This document shows positions 50,279 through 58,815 of a stretch of DNA of 64,000 nt, in pieces. The DNA lies in contig NZ_BJVJ01000003.1 of assembly GCF_007989085.1 (NCBI RefSeq), positions 1 through 64,000 of the forward strand, given 5' to 3'. Origin of the DNA: Pseudonocardia sulfidoxydans NBRC 16205 (GTDB lineage Bacteria > Actinomycetota > Actinomycetes > Mycobacteriales > Pseudonocardiaceae). Position 1 is the stretch's first letter. Each line of letters begins with the position of its first letter. Below the pieces are notes generated by a model. The model had not been told where the DNA came from. It saw nothing but the letters and a program-made list of their open reading frames with translations, and ran no database searches. The position numbers were made by a program, and so were the translations under genes.

Positions 50279-51547
50279 ATGCTGACCGCCGAACAGAACG
50301 ACGAGCTCACGCAGGTCGACGCCGGCACCCCGATGGGTGAGGTGCTGCGCCGCTACTGGTACCCGGTGGCGTTCACCCGCGAGCTCGCCGAGTTCCCGGT
50401 GAAGCGCGTCGAGCTGCTCGGGGAGTTCTTCGCCCTGTGGCGCTCCCCGTCCGGCCGCTACGGCATCGTCCCCGAGGCGTGCCCGCACCGGAAGGCGTCG
50501 CTGGCCTACGGCGTCGTCGAGTCCGACGGCCTGCGCTGCCCATACCACGGCTGGGTCTTCGACGAGGCCGGCGCGTGCGTCGAGCAGCCTGCCGAGCGCG
50601 ACGACACCCGCTTCGGCGCCCGCGTCTCCGCCCAGGCCGGCGTGGCCGAGGAGATGGGCGGACTGGTGTGGGCCTACGTGGGCCCCGGCCCCGCGCCGCG
50701 ACTGCCGCGGTTCGACACCTACGTCATGGAGGGCTTCCGCGACATCGGCTGGGCCGACCTGCCGTGCAACTACGTCCAGATCATGGAGAACGCCGTCGAC
50801 CCGCACCACGTCGAGTGGCTGCACGGGCGGTACTTCCAGTTCATCGGGCGCCACGAGGGCTTCACCTCACCGGCGTCGTTCGCGAAGAAGCACCAGAAGG
50901 TGGGCTTCACCCCGTTCGAGTGGGGGATCATCAAGCGCCGCGTGCTCGAGGGCGCCAGCGAGGACAACGACGACTGGAAGGTCGGCCACCCGCTCGTCTT
51001 CCCGTACAACATGCGGGTCGGTGGCGGTGGGGTGCACCAGATGCAGATCCGCGTCCCGATCAACCGCACCACGACCCGGTTCATGCTCTACACCGTGCAC
51101 CGCCCCGACGAGGGCTACGAGCACGTCGAGCAGCCGGTGGTGCCCGACTACAACATCCCGGTGGTCGACGAGAAGGGCCGCCACGTCGTCAACTACGTCG
51201 AGGGCCAGGACATCATGGCCTGGGTGACCCAGGGTGCGATCACCGACCGGACCACCGAGCACCTCGGGCGTTCCGACATCGGGGTCGCAATGCTGCGCAA
51301 GATGTTCCGCGAGCAGATGGACCGCGTCGCCCGCGGGGAGGACCCGCTCGGCACGATCCGCGAGGAGCACGAGCGCATCGACCTGCCGTGCGAGAAGGAC
51401 AAGTTCCACGCCGGCGCCCAGTTCGCGCTCGACTTCTGCGACATGGGCTCGACCCGCTTCTCCCCGATGCTCGACGCGATCAAGAAGATCCACGTCAGCG
51501 CGGCGGAGCGGGTGGCGTCCGGGTCGGCGTCGGGGTCGGGGTCGTAG
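50279..51547 (+). CDS. Rieske non-heme iron oxygenase, large subunit
   Basis: 422 residues from ATG at 50279 (GGGGAG ribosome site). Rieske ligands Cys68/His70 (CPHRKASLAYG) and Cys87/His90 (CPYHGW). The mononuclear iron site is Asp174, His177 and His182 (NAVDPHHVEWLHG). It resembles the phthalate/phenoxybenzoate dioxygenase and O-demethylase group, which are single-component oxygenases needing a separate reductase. It ends with a Gly/Ser repeat tail and is followed, overlapping by one base, by a small zinc-ribbon gene. Likely start of an aromatic degradation route. Confidence 0.87.
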   Translation: MLTAEQNDELTQVDAGTPMGEVLRRYWYPVAFTRELAEFPVKRVELLGEFFALWRSPSGRYGIVPEACPHRKASLAYGVVESDGLRCPYHGWVFDEAGACVEQPAERDDTRFGARVSAQAGVAEEMGGLVWAYVGPGPAPRLPRFDTYVMEGFRDIGWADLPCNYVQIMENAVDPHHVEWLHGRYFQFIGRHEGFTSPASFAKKHQKVGFTPFEWGIIKRRVLEGASEDNDDWKVGHPLVFPYNMRVGGGGVHQMQIRVPINRTTTRFMLYTVHRPDEGYEHVEQPVVPDYNIPVVDEKGRHVVNYVEGQDIMAWVTQGAITDRTTEHLGRSDIGVAMLRKMFREQMDRVARGEDPLGTIREEHERIDLPCEKDKFHAGAQFALDFCDMGSTRFSPMLDAIKKIHVSAAERVASGSASGSGS

Positions 51548-51765
51548 TGCAGGCGCCTCCGGACCGGCGGTTCGCCGCCGACGCCGAGGCACATCGTCGT
51601 GACGCGCCCCGGCACTGCCCGGGCTGCGGCGCGCCGCCTGCGATCGTCACCGAGTTCTGGGAGGGCACCGCGCGCCGGTTCTACTGCTCCTGCTCGGGGT
51701 GCGGCTGGACGGGGGAGATCACCCCGACCGGTGACGTCGCCGTCGGCCACGAACCGGAGCACTGA
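51547..51765 (+). CDS. small zinc-ribbon protein downstream of the Rieske oxygenase
   Basis: 72 residues from GTG at 51547, overlapping the oxygenase stop (TAGTG). Four cysteines in CPGCGAPP and CSCSGCGWTG form a zinc ribbon. Unknown function; cotranslation suggests an accessory role for the oxygenase. No homologue recognised. Confidence 0.6.
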   Translation: MQAPPDRRFAADAEAHRRDAPRHCPGCGAPPAIVTEFWEGTARRFYCSCSGCGWTGEITPTGDVAVGHEPEH

Positions 51766-51780
51766 CCCGCGCACCCGAAT

Positions 51781-51830
51781 CCGAGCGTGTGATCAGCGCA
51801 GCGTGCCCGCGCTGATGACACGCTCGGTTT
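51781..51830 (+). terminator. terminator hairpin after the Rieske operon
   Basis: A 19-bp stem with one mismatch, CCGAGCGTGTGATCAGCGC against GCGCTGATGACACGCTCGG, nine-base loop, followed by TTT. It lies 16 bases past the zinc-ribbon stop. Confidence 0.7.
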
Positions 51831-51842
51831 CATGCCTCGCGA

Positions 51843-51887
51843 CGAGCGTGTCGTGGGAGCGCTCTCCGGGCGCTCGTGACACGTTCG
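51843..51887. terminator. second hairpin sharing the CGAGCGTGT arm
   Basis: Outer stem CGAGCGTGTC/GACACGTTCG and inner stem GAGCGC/GCGCTC with bulges. In tandem with the previous hairpin between the convergent Rieske operon and the ferredoxin gene; may serve the minus-strand transcript. Confidence 0.5.
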
Positions 51888-51965
51888 CGCCCGCTCGCGC
51901 CGAGATGCGCACCAGGGCTGTCCGCCCCGGTTCGGCGACGCTCAGGTGCATCTCGCGGGGAGGGG

Positions 51966-52334
51966 TCAGGGGGTCTCGCCGCGGGCGTGGGCGCGCAGGC
52001 GCTGCGACATCGACAGCGCGGGAGGCTTCTCGCCGACGTCGGCGACCCAGCCGTCGTCCGCGCGCCGGACCGGGTAGACACCCAGGCGCAGCGCGGGCTG
52101 GGTGAGGCACTCGCCGGTGGCGAGGTCGAAGCGGTACCAGTGCCAGGGGCAACGCAGGACGCGGCCGTCGACCTGCCCCTCGACCAACGGCCCCTTGTTG
52201 TGCGGGCACAGCGGGTCGGAGACCAGGTACGACCCGTCGACGACGTGCACGGCGAAGGTGCGCCCGTCGTCGGAGCGCAGCAGCCGCGCCCCCTCGCCGG
52301 CGACGGGATCGCCGCCGAGGGGGAGCAGGGTCAT
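51966..52334 (-). CDS. Rieske-type [2Fe-2S] ferredoxin
   Basis: 122 residues from ATG at 52334. Ligands Cys43/His45 (CPHNKG) and Cys62/His65 (CPWHWYRFD). The size and single domain fit a ferredoxin component of a ring-hydroxylating system or a NirD-like protein. It overlaps the tautomerase by four bases, so it is the last gene of the hydratase operon. It could donate electrons to the Rieske oxygenase at 50279. Confidence 0.87.
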   Translation of the reverse strand: MTLLPLGGDPVAGEGARLLRSDDGRTFAVHVVDGSYLVSDPLCPHNKGPLVEGQVDGRVLRCPWHWYRFDLATGECLTQPALRLGVYPVRRADDGWVADVGEKPPALSMSQRLRAHARGETP

Positions 52335-52534
52335 CGGCGTCCGCTCGCCCGCAGGTCCGCGAGCGACTCGCCGCCGACGAACCACAGCTCGGGCTCGCAC
52401 TCGTTGACGACGACGCGCACGGCCTCCTTCGGCGCCCCGATCGACTCCTCGACCGCGGCGGTGACCGCGGCGCCGAGGGCGGCGAGCTGTTCGGGGCTGC
52501 GACCCCGGGCGAGGGTGATCTGCACGAGCGGCAC
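52331..52534 (-). CDS. 4-oxalocrotonate tautomerase
   Basis: 67 residues, normal length. Catalytic Pro follows Met (MPLVQITLARGRSPEQL), Arg11 is present, and VRVVVNECEPELWFVGG matches the XylH/DmpI core. It converts 2-hydroxymuconate to 2-oxo-3-hexenedioate in the meta pathway. Twenty-nine bases downstream of a hydratase-family gene. Confidence 0.87.
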   Translation of the reverse strand: MPLVQITLARGRSPEQLAALGAAVTAAVEESIGAPKEAVRVVVNECEPELWFVGGESLADLRASGRR

Positions 52535-52563
52535 GGTTCCTCCAGGAACGACGTCGGGACAGG

Positions 52564-53322
52564 TCAGCGGCAGCCGAGCTCGAGCGATCCGATGCGGTCG
52601 ATCGAGGCGACGACGACGTCACCCGGCACGACCGGTACGGCGGCGGTGAGCCCGCCGGACAGGACGACGTCGCCCGCGCGCAGACCCTCGCCGTCGGCGG
52701 CCATGCGGCGCACCATCCAGGCGACGGCGGCCGCGGGGTGCCCGAGCGAGGCGGCACCCGACGCCGTCGCGACGACCTCGCCGTTGTGTTCGAGGACGAC
52801 GCCGACGACGCGCAGGTCGATGCCGTCGAGCGGCACCGGGGTGCCGACGACGAACCGGGCCGCGGAGGTGTTGTCGGCGACGACGTCGGCCATCGTGAAC
52901 TTGTAGTCGCGGTAGCGGGAGTCGAGCACCTCGATGCCGACGGCGACACCGGAGGAGGCGGCGATGACGTCGGCGGCGCCGACGTGGGGCCCGGCCAGGT
53001 CGCGGCCGAGGACGAAGACGATCTCGGGTTCGCAGCGCGGCTGGATGAGCTGGCCGGTGTCGAGGGGCTCGCCGATGTCGAGGGCGCCGCTGCCGGGCAG
53101 GAAACCGTAGACGGGGCTGGACACCCCGACCTGGGCCTGCTTGGCGCGCGAGGTGACGCCGAGCTTCCAGCCGACGAGCGGGCCGGCCGCGTCGCGCAGG
53201 ACGCGCTGGACGGCGTAGCCGGCGTCGAGGTCGAGCTCGGGGAACTCGGCGTTGAGGGAGTCGATGGCGGTGCGTTCGGCGACGGCCTTCTGCAGGCGGG
53301 TCGCCAGCTCGGACGTGTTCAT
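52564..53322 (-). CDS. 2-keto-4-pentenoate hydratase / 4-oxalocrotonate decarboxylase family protein (1)
   Basis: 252 residues from ATG at 53322 (GGAGGAG ribosome site), overlapping the sibling gene by four bases. Family motifs: GWKLGVTSRAKQAQVGV, EPEIVFVLGRDL, and GIEVLDSRYRDYKFTMADVVADNTS with metal-binding acids, then VLSGGLTAAVPVVPGDVV. Hydratases (DmpE) and decarboxylases (DmpH) of the meta pathway share this fold; two copies side by side suggest one of each, as in dmp/xyl operons. Confidence 0.87.
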   Translation of the reverse strand: MNTSELATRLQKAVAERTAIDSLNAEFPELDLDAGYAVQRVLRDAAGPLVGWKLGVTSRAKQAQVGVSSPVYGFLPGSGALDIGEPLDTGQLIQPRCEPEIVFVLGRDLAGPHVGAADVIAASSGVAVGIEVLDSRYRDYKFTMADVVADNTSAARFVVGTPVPLDGIDLRVVGVVLEHNGEVVATASGAASLGHPAAAVAWMVRRMAADGEGLRAGDVVLSGGLTAAVPVVPGDVVVASIDRIGSLELGCR

Positions 53323-54128
53323 GCGCTCTCCTCCGCGGCGGCGGGGTGTCCGACGCGCGCGGTGACGGCGCCGAGCCGGTCGAAGTCGGCGCGGAACACG
53401 TCGCCGGGCTCCATGGGGACGGCGGCGTGCAGCGCGCCCGTCATGACGATGTGGCCTGGTTCGAGCGCCACCCCGTTGGCGCCCAGCACGTTCGCGAGCC
53501 ACGCGACGACGGCGACGGGGTCGCCCAGTGCGGCGGCGCCGGCCCCGGTGTCGACGAGCTCGCCGTTGCGGGTGAGCGTCATCCCGAGCAGCCGGGTGTC
53601 GACGCCCTCGATCGGCACGATCCGCGACGAGGTGACGACGGCGCCGCAGGAGGCGAGGTCGGCGACGGTGTCGGCGAGCTTGATGCGCCAGTCGGCGATG
53701 CGGGAGTCGACGATCTCGAACCCGGCGACGGCACCGGCGATGGCCTGGCGGGCCGCGGTCACGGTGACGCCCGGGCCGGCCAGCCGCGAGCCCATGACGA
53801 AGACGATCTCGGCCTCGGCCTTGGGGGCGATGAAGCTGGACGGGTCGATGACGTCGCCGTCGGCGTAGACGGTGGAGCCCAGGACGGGCGAGTGGTCGGG
53901 GGAGTCGACGCCGATCATGCGCTGCATGGGCTTCGACGTCAGCCCGACCTTGTGGCCGACGATCGTGTCGCCGTCGGCGAGCAGCAGCGGGACCAGCTCC
54001 TGCTGGATGGCGTAGCCGTCGGCCATCCCCAGGTCGGGTTCGGCGTCGGTGAACGGCGCGATGGGCACGCGGGTGCGCCGGGCTTCGTAGAGCGCCCGGG
54101 CCTTGGCGGGCGCGTCCGTCACGGGCAT
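53319..54128 (-). CDS. 2-keto-4-pentenoate hydratase / 4-oxalocrotonate decarboxylase family protein (2)
   Basis: 269 residues from ATG at 54128 (GGAGAG). GHKVGLTSKPMQRMIGV, EAEIVFVMGSRL and FEIVDSRIADWRIKLADTVAD are the family signatures. First gene of a four-gene minus-strand set (two hydratase-family enzymes, tautomerase, ferredoxin). It and its neighbour would together turn 2-oxo-3-hexenedioate into 2-keto-4-hydroxyvalerate. No aldolase or acylating aldehyde dehydrogenase follows, so the pathway must be completed elsewhere. Confidence 0.87.
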   Translation of the reverse strand: MPVTDAPAKARALYEARRTRVPIAPFTDAEPDLGMADGYAIQQELVPLLLADGDTIVGHKVGLTSKPMQRMIGVDSPDHSPVLGSTVYADGDVIDPSSFIAPKAEAEIVFVMGSRLAGPGVTVTAARQAIAGAVAGFEIVDSRIADWRIKLADTVADLASCGAVVTSSRIVPIEGVDTRLLGMTLTRNGELVDTGAGAAALGDPVAVVAWLANVLGANGVALEPGHIVMTGALHAAVPMEPGDVFRADFDRLGAVTARVGHPAAAEESA

Positions 54129-54204
54129 TTCTCTCCTCGTGCTGCTGTTCGGGTTCCGACGATCGTCGCGGGGCGGCCGAGGTGTGTCAGCCCGCCCGTT
54201 CCGC

Positions 54205-54999
54205 TCAATGGACCGGTGTCGCCGCCCGTCGTTCGTCCTGGGGCACCCAGCCGAGGCGGCGGGACACAGCCTCGCCGGCCTCGACGAGCAGCCGCGCGTA
54301 GCGGCGGCGCGCGACGGCCCCGAGCCGGGCGGAGGGGGCGCCGATGCTGACGGCGGCGACGACGTCGCCGTGGACGTCGCGGATCGGGGCGGCCACCGAG
54401 GTCACGCCGATCTCGCGTTCGTCGACCGACCGCGCCCACCCCTGCGCGCGCACCCCGGACAGCTCGGCGCGCAGCAGGTCGGGATCGGTGACCGTGTGCG
54501 GGGTGAATCCGGCCAGTCCGGCGTCGAGCACCCTGTCCAGCAACGGCGGAGGCAGGTGAGCGAGCAGCACCTTGCCCGAGCTCGTCGCGTGCGCTGGGAC
54601 GCGGCGGCCGGTCTCGGTGAACAGCCGCAGCGAGTAGGCCGACTCGAGCCGGTCGACGTAGACGACCTCGGCGCCGTCGAGCACCCCGACCTGGGACGAC
54701 TCGCCCGTCTCCTCCCGCAGCCGCACCAGGACCGGCCCGGCCGCGGCGTGCAGGTCCAGGTGGATCTTCACGGCCTCGCCGAGCTCGTAGACGACGATCC
54801 CCAGCCGGTAGCCACCGGTGCGGGTGTCCTGCTCGACCAGGCCCTCGTTCGCGAGCGTCGTCAGCAGGCGGTGGACGTTGGACTTCCCGATCCCGAGGCG
54901 CCGCGACAGTTCGGAGACGCCGATCGACTCCTCGCGGGTGAGGAACGCCTTGAGCAGCCGGGCGGCGTTGGTGACGGTGGAGAGCGGGGCGTCGGTCAC
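54205..54999 (-). CDS. IclR-family transcriptional regulator (meta-cleavage cluster)
   Basis: 264 residues from GTG at 54999, which has GGAG upstream and overlaps the previous stop by four bases; ATG at 55014 is an alternative. Winged helix (TNAARLLKAFLTREESIGVSE, RRLGIGKSNVHRLLTTLANE), effector domain with ESSQVGVLDGAEVVYVDRLE. Lies between the hydratase operon and the extradiol dioxygenases and probably controls both, through the dyads at 55715 and 55742. Confidence 0.87.
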   Translation of the reverse strand: MTDAPLSTVTNAARLLKAFLTREESIGVSELSRRLGIGKSNVHRLLTTLANEGLVEQDTRTGGYRLGIVVYELGEAVKIHLDLHAAAGPVLVRLREETGESSQVGVLDGAEVVYVDRLESAYSLRLFTETGRRVPAHATSSGKVLLAHLPPPLLDRVLDAGLAGFTPHTVTDPDLLRAELSGVRAQGWARSVDEREIGVTSVAAPIRDVHGDVVAAVSIGAPSARLGAVARRRYARLLVEAGEAVSRRLGWVPQDERRAATPVH

Positions 55000-55682
55000 G
55001 ACGTGGGTCTCCATTCGCTGCGCCCACCCACCGACGCGAGCAGTGCCTTGCGGATGGCGTCGGGGTCGAGACAGTCGGCCGCCTCGGCGACGCCCGCGTT
55101 GTGCGGCGAGATCGCCCTGGCCAGCAACGCCTGTGCATGCGGCAGGCCCGCGGTCGCGGCGCCGGCCAGCTCGTCGACGAGGTGCTCGCGGCCCCGGACG
55201 CGGCTGCGGATCGTCTCGAAGTCCCGCGCGGCGGCCGAGTGCCCGCTGGCGAGGCCCGACCCGACGTGTCCGGCGTGGTGCGGTGTGAGCCCCGACCCGG
55301 GCTGGGCGACCACGTGGTAGACGACGGTACCGACCCCGAGGGCGGCCTTCACGCCGTCGTAGGCGGGGCCGTCGTTCTCCTCCAGCGTGCCCAGCGACGG
55401 GACGACGACCGGGTCGTAGAACCGCAACGTCCACGTCAGGCCGTCGAGCGATCCGGGGACCTCGACCTCCTGGCCGCGCAACGGGCCCAGGCTCTCGCGG
55501 GTGGCGAGCAGGTGCAGGTTCCGCACGCCGACGGCGGCGACCGTGACGGGCCGGCCGCCCGCGAGCAGCGGCATCGCCCCGCGGACCGCCGGCGCGAACG
55601 TGTCGGCCTGGGCCAGGTAGGCGCGGTGCAGCGCCGTCACGTAGTCGGCGACGGCGGCACGCATGTTCTCCGGACTGCTCAT
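54996..55682 (-). CDS. conserved protein of unknown function in the meta-cleavage cluster
   Basis: 228 residues. No domain recognised. It has a helical N-terminus (AAVADYVTALHRAYLAQADTF), a beta-rich middle (PVTVAAVGVRNLHLLATRES) and a His-rich stretch GLTPHHAGHVGSGLASGHS that could bind metal. Divergent from the extradiol dioxygenase gene and cotranslated with iclR, so it belongs to this regulon. Confidence 0.6.
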   Translation of the reverse strand: MSSPENMRAAVADYVTALHRAYLAQADTFAPAVRGAMPLLAGGRPVTVAAVGVRNLHLLATRESLGPLRGQEVEVPGSLDGLTWTLRFYDPVVVPSLGTLEENDGPAYDGVKAALGVGTVVYHVVAQPGSGLTPHHAGHVGSGLASGHSAAARDFETIRSRVRGREHLVDELAGAATAGLPHAQALLARAISPHNAGVAEAADCLDPDAIRKALLASVGGRSEWRPTS

Positions 55683-55714
55683 GACCTCACTCCGGGCTGT
55701 GTCCGAGCCGCAGG

Positions 55715-55753
55715 TGTTCCGATTTGCGGAACAGCAAGTCTGTTCTCCGGAAC
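55715..55753. promoter_or_regulatory. IclR-type operators in the divergent promoter region
   Basis: TGTTCCG-ATTTG-CGGAACA (55715-55733) is a perfect dyad with the spacing of IclR boxes; a second half-related dyad GTTC-TCCG-GAAC is at 55742-55753. They sit midway between the divergent starts at 55682 and 55811. Confidence 0.65.
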
Positions 55754-55810
55754 GCTAGGGCGGCTACCGTCGACACGTCAAGACGCCCGCCACTCCAGGG
55801 AGCTTGCGCC

Positions 55811-56725
55811 GTGGGGATTCTCAGACTCGCTCACATCGACGTCCGCACGCCGGACCTCGACCTGTCCGCCGCCTACTACACCGAGGTCATGGGCCTGCAG
55901 CAGGTGATGCGGACCGACGACACCGTCTACTTCAAGTGCTGGGACGAGGAGGACCACCACTCGCTGCGGATGCGCTACAACCCCCGCACCGGGCTCGACT
56001 CGTTCACCTTCCGCGTCGAGTCCGAGGACGACCTGCACGACTTCGAGAAGCGCGTCGAGGCCTACGGCTGCCCGACGACGCGCGTCAGCCGCGGCGACGC
56101 CGTCGGCCAGGGAGAGTCGCTGCGGTTCGAGGTCCCCAGCGGACAGATCATGGAACTGGTCTGGGACCTCGAGAAGACCGGCAACATCCTCGGCAAGCAC
56201 AACCCCTCGCCCGTCCCGCCGCCCGACCTGGCCGGCATCGCCCCGCCCCGGATGGACCACATGCTGGTCAACGCCGAGGAGGTCGCCGAGGCGTCGCGCT
56301 TCTTCATCGACGTCCTGGGCATGCGGCTCACCGAGCAGGTCCTCGACGGCAACGGCCACCAGCTCGGGGTGTGGCTCGCCGGGCGCACCAACTCGCCGCA
56401 CGACATCGCGATCGTCAACGGCCCCAACGGCGCCCTGCACCACTGGGCCTACTGGCTCGACGACTGGGACCACATCCGCAAGGCCGCCGACACCCTGGCC
56501 TACAACGGCGTCCAGATCGACCAGGGCCCCACCCGCCACGGCGTGACCCGCGGCAACACCATCTACTTCTTCGACCCGCTCGGGATCCGCAACGAGGTCT
56601 TCACCGGCGGGTACTGGGTCGATCCCGACCACGAGATCATCACCTGGACCGAGCAGGAGTTCGGGAAGGGTCTCTTCTACTACGAGAACGTCATCAGCCA
56701 GCGCTTCCTGCGCATGCACACGTGA
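55811..56725 (+). CDS. catechol 2,3-dioxygenase-type extradiol dioxygenase (1)
   Basis: 304 residues from GTG at 55811. Two-domain VOC fold. Fe(II) ligands His150, His211 and Glu262 reproduce the spacing of His153, His214 and Glu265 in XylE; YFFDPLGIRNEVFTGGY surrounds the Glu. The N-terminal LRLAHIDVRTPDLDLSAAYYTEVMGL matches the non-catalytic domain. It should cleave a catechol to a 2-hydroxymuconic semialdehyde, the substrate for the ALDH at 41204. Confidence 0.88.
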   Translation: MGILRLAHIDVRTPDLDLSAAYYTEVMGLQQVMRTDDTVYFKCWDEEDHHSLRMRYNPRTGLDSFTFRVESEDDLHDFEKRVEAYGCPTTRVSRGDAVGQGESLRFEVPSGQIMELVWDLEKTGNILGKHNPSPVPPPDLAGIAPPRMDHMLVNAEEVAEASRFFIDVLGMRLTEQVLDGNGHQLGVWLAGRTNSPHDIAIVNGPNGALHHWAYWLDDWDHIRKAADTLAYNGVQIDQGPTRHGVTRGNTIYFFDPLGIRNEVFTGGYWVDPDHEIITWTEQEFGKGLFYYENVISQRFLRMHT

Positions 56726-56818
56726 TCTACCCGCCCCGCCGGTTCCGCAGGCTCCACCGGCTTCCATCCCCGTTCCCGCGCGAGAGCCGCTGCCTCGGTC
56801 GATGAAGGAGTCCACCAC

Positions 56819-57748
56819 ATGCCCGACCGAATTCTCAGGCTGCAGCACGTCGAGGTCCGTGTTCCCGACCTCGAACTGTGCACCGCCTACTACACCGAGG
56901 TCCTCGGCCTGATCGAGACCGCTCGCGACGTCCGCGACGGCGTCGACCGCGTATTCCTCAAGTGCTGGGACGAGCAGGAACACCACTCCGTCGTCCTGCG
57001 CCAGGCCCCGACCTACGGGCTCGACCACATGTCGTTCAAGGTCGCCGACGCCGCCGACCTCGACCACTTCACCGACAGGCTCGAAGCCGCGAGCGTGCCG
57101 GTGAAGCGCTTCGCGGCCCGCGAGCTCGGGCCCGGCTGGGGCGCGGCGATCCGGTTCGAGGCACCGTCGGGGCACCTCGTCGAGCTCGTCCACGGCATGG
57201 AGCGCGTCGGCAACATGCTGCCGATGACCAACCCGCCGCCCCGGCCGCAGGACCTCGTCGGCATCGCGCCGCCGCGCCTGGACCACGTGTTCGTGATGGC
57301 CGAGGACGTCGAGGCGTTCACCGCGTTCTTCACCGAGCTGCTCGAGTTCCGGCTCACCGAGCAGATCCTGGCCAACGACGGCCACCAGCTCGCGACGTTC
57401 CTGGAGCGCAGCCACACCCCGCACGACGTCGCCGTCATCACCGGACCGAACGGCGGGCTGCACCACTTCGCGTTCTGGATGGACGACTGGAACGGAATCC
57501 GCGACGCGGCGGACACCCTGGCCTACCACGGCGTCCAGATCGACGTGGCGCCCACGCGCCACGGCGTGACCCGCGGTTACACGACGTACTTCTTCGACCC
57601 CGTCGGCAACCGCAATGAGCTGTTCACCGGCGGCTACTGGGTCGACCCGGACTTCGAGCCGATCACGTGGACCGAGGAGGAGATGGGGCGGGCCATCTTC
57701 TACTACCACCGCGAGGTCAACGAGCGCTTCTTCACGGTGCACTCATGA
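56819..57748 (+). CDS. catechol 2,3-dioxygenase-type extradiol dioxygenase (2)
   Basis: 309 residues from ATG at 56819 (AAGGAG). Paralogue of the previous gene: both share CWDE..HHS, HGVTRG and FTGGYWVDPD. Ligands His156, His216 and Glu267 are kept, so it should be active. Ninety-three bases separate the two genes. The difference between the copies may reflect substrates, for example catechol and an alkylcatechol. Confidence 0.88.
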   Translation: MPDRILRLQHVEVRVPDLELCTAYYTEVLGLIETARDVRDGVDRVFLKCWDEQEHHSVVLRQAPTYGLDHMSFKVADAADLDHFTDRLEAASVPVKRFAARELGPGWGAAIRFEAPSGHLVELVHGMERVGNMLPMTNPPPRPQDLVGIAPPRLDHVFVMAEDVEAFTAFFTELLEFRLTEQILANDGHQLATFLERSHTPHDVAVITGPNGGLHHFAFWMDDWNGIRDAADTLAYHGVQIDVAPTRHGVTRGYTTYFFDPVGNRNELFTGGYWVDPDFEPITWTEEEMGRAIFYYHREVNERFFTVHS

Positions 57749-57782
57749 GTGCCGACGTACGTCCTGTCGCGGAGGCACAGTC

Positions 57783-58811
57783 ATGACCGACGCCCGCAAG
57801 CTCGACCGCTACGAGGCGCCGAACTACCTGGCGAAGTACCGCGAACGCCGGGGCGGTGGTGCCGCCCCCGAGCAGAACGGCTCCGACGGGACCCCCCTGT
57901 ATCTGCGCCGCTTCCGCGAGCGCGGCGCGGCCACCACCGTGGCCCCGCCGGCGCCGACCGTCGAGTGGGAGGGCGCGACGTTCACCCCCGCCCTCGCGGA
58001 GGCCACCCGCGGCAAGGAGATCGCCGCCCCGGTCGAGCGCAAGGCGTCGGAGAAGGTCGTCTGCGAGATCTCGATCATCCGCCACGGCGTCACGCAGGGG
58101 TACTCGACCGACGCCGGCCTGACGCCCATGGGTGGCTGGCAGGCCCACCGCCGCGGCCACGAACTGGCCCGGCGCTGGGATGCGGGCGACAAGGTGCGGC
58201 TGGTGTGCGCGGCGACGAACCGCGCCCGCCAGACCGCCGAGCAGATCTACCGCGGCGCCCGCGACGGCATGCAGATGTGGGGCCACGACGTCGAGCTGTC
58301 CGAGCCCGAGGCCATCCCCGAGCTGCGCAACTTCGGCGTCTGGACCCCCGACGGGCTGCGTGACGTGACCTCGGCGTTCCGGCAGTACCAGGCCACCATG
58401 GAGAAGCTGGAGCGGATGGCGGTGGGGGACCGGCCGCGCTGGCTCGTCGAGATCGACCGCTTCTACCGGACGCAGCTGGGCGGGGCCGACCCGATCCAGA
58501 TGTGGCTGACGATCCCGATGATGTACTTCGAGCCGCCCGCGCTGTGCGTGCGCCGGTTCTGGCGGGGCTTCCACCGGCTGATGGCCGAGAGCCCCGGCCA
58601 CAGACGGATCGTCGCGGCCACCCACTCCGGGCCGATGCGCGCCTTCGCGACGTGGGCGCACGGCTACGACCCCGGCGAGCCCTTGAACACCGAGGAGATC
58701 CGGGTCAAGCTGCGCGAGGGTGGCCGGACCGCGTTCGTCTCCTACCGCAACCGTGTGACCGAGGTGCACGTGCCACCCGCCGACGAGTTCCCGGCCTGGG
58801 ACGAGGTGTGA
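57783..58811 (+). CDS. histidine phosphatase-superfamily protein
   Basis: 342 residues from ATG at 57783, longer than usual. After about 90 unusual residues the phosphatase domain starts: catalytic RHG at 100-102 (IIRHGVTQG), the second Arg in ATNRARQTAEQI, and the second His in AATHSGPMRAF. It removes phosphate from a small molecule. In the Corynebacterium cre cluster a phosphatase (CreD) dephosphorylates the alkylphenyl phosphate formed by CreHI; this gene could play that part with 44666-47511, which is inference. It is cotranscribed with the extradiol genes. Confidence 0.78.
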   Translation: MTDARKLDRYEAPNYLAKYRERRGGGAAPEQNGSDGTPLYLRRFRERGAATTVAPPAPTVEWEGATFTPALAEATRGKEIAAPVERKASEKVVCEISIIRHGVTQGYSTDAGLTPMGGWQAHRRGHELARRWDAGDKVRLVCAATNRARQTAEQIYRGARDGMQMWGHDVELSEPEAIPELRNFGVWTPDGLRDVTSAFRQYQATMEKLERMAVGDRPRWLVEIDRFYRTQLGGADPIQMWLTIPMMYFEPPALCVRRFWRGFHRLMAESPGHRRIVAATHSGPMRAFATWAHGYDPGEPLNTEEIRVKLREGGRTAFVSYRNRVTEVHVPPADEFPAWDEV

Positions 58812-58815
58812 GCCC

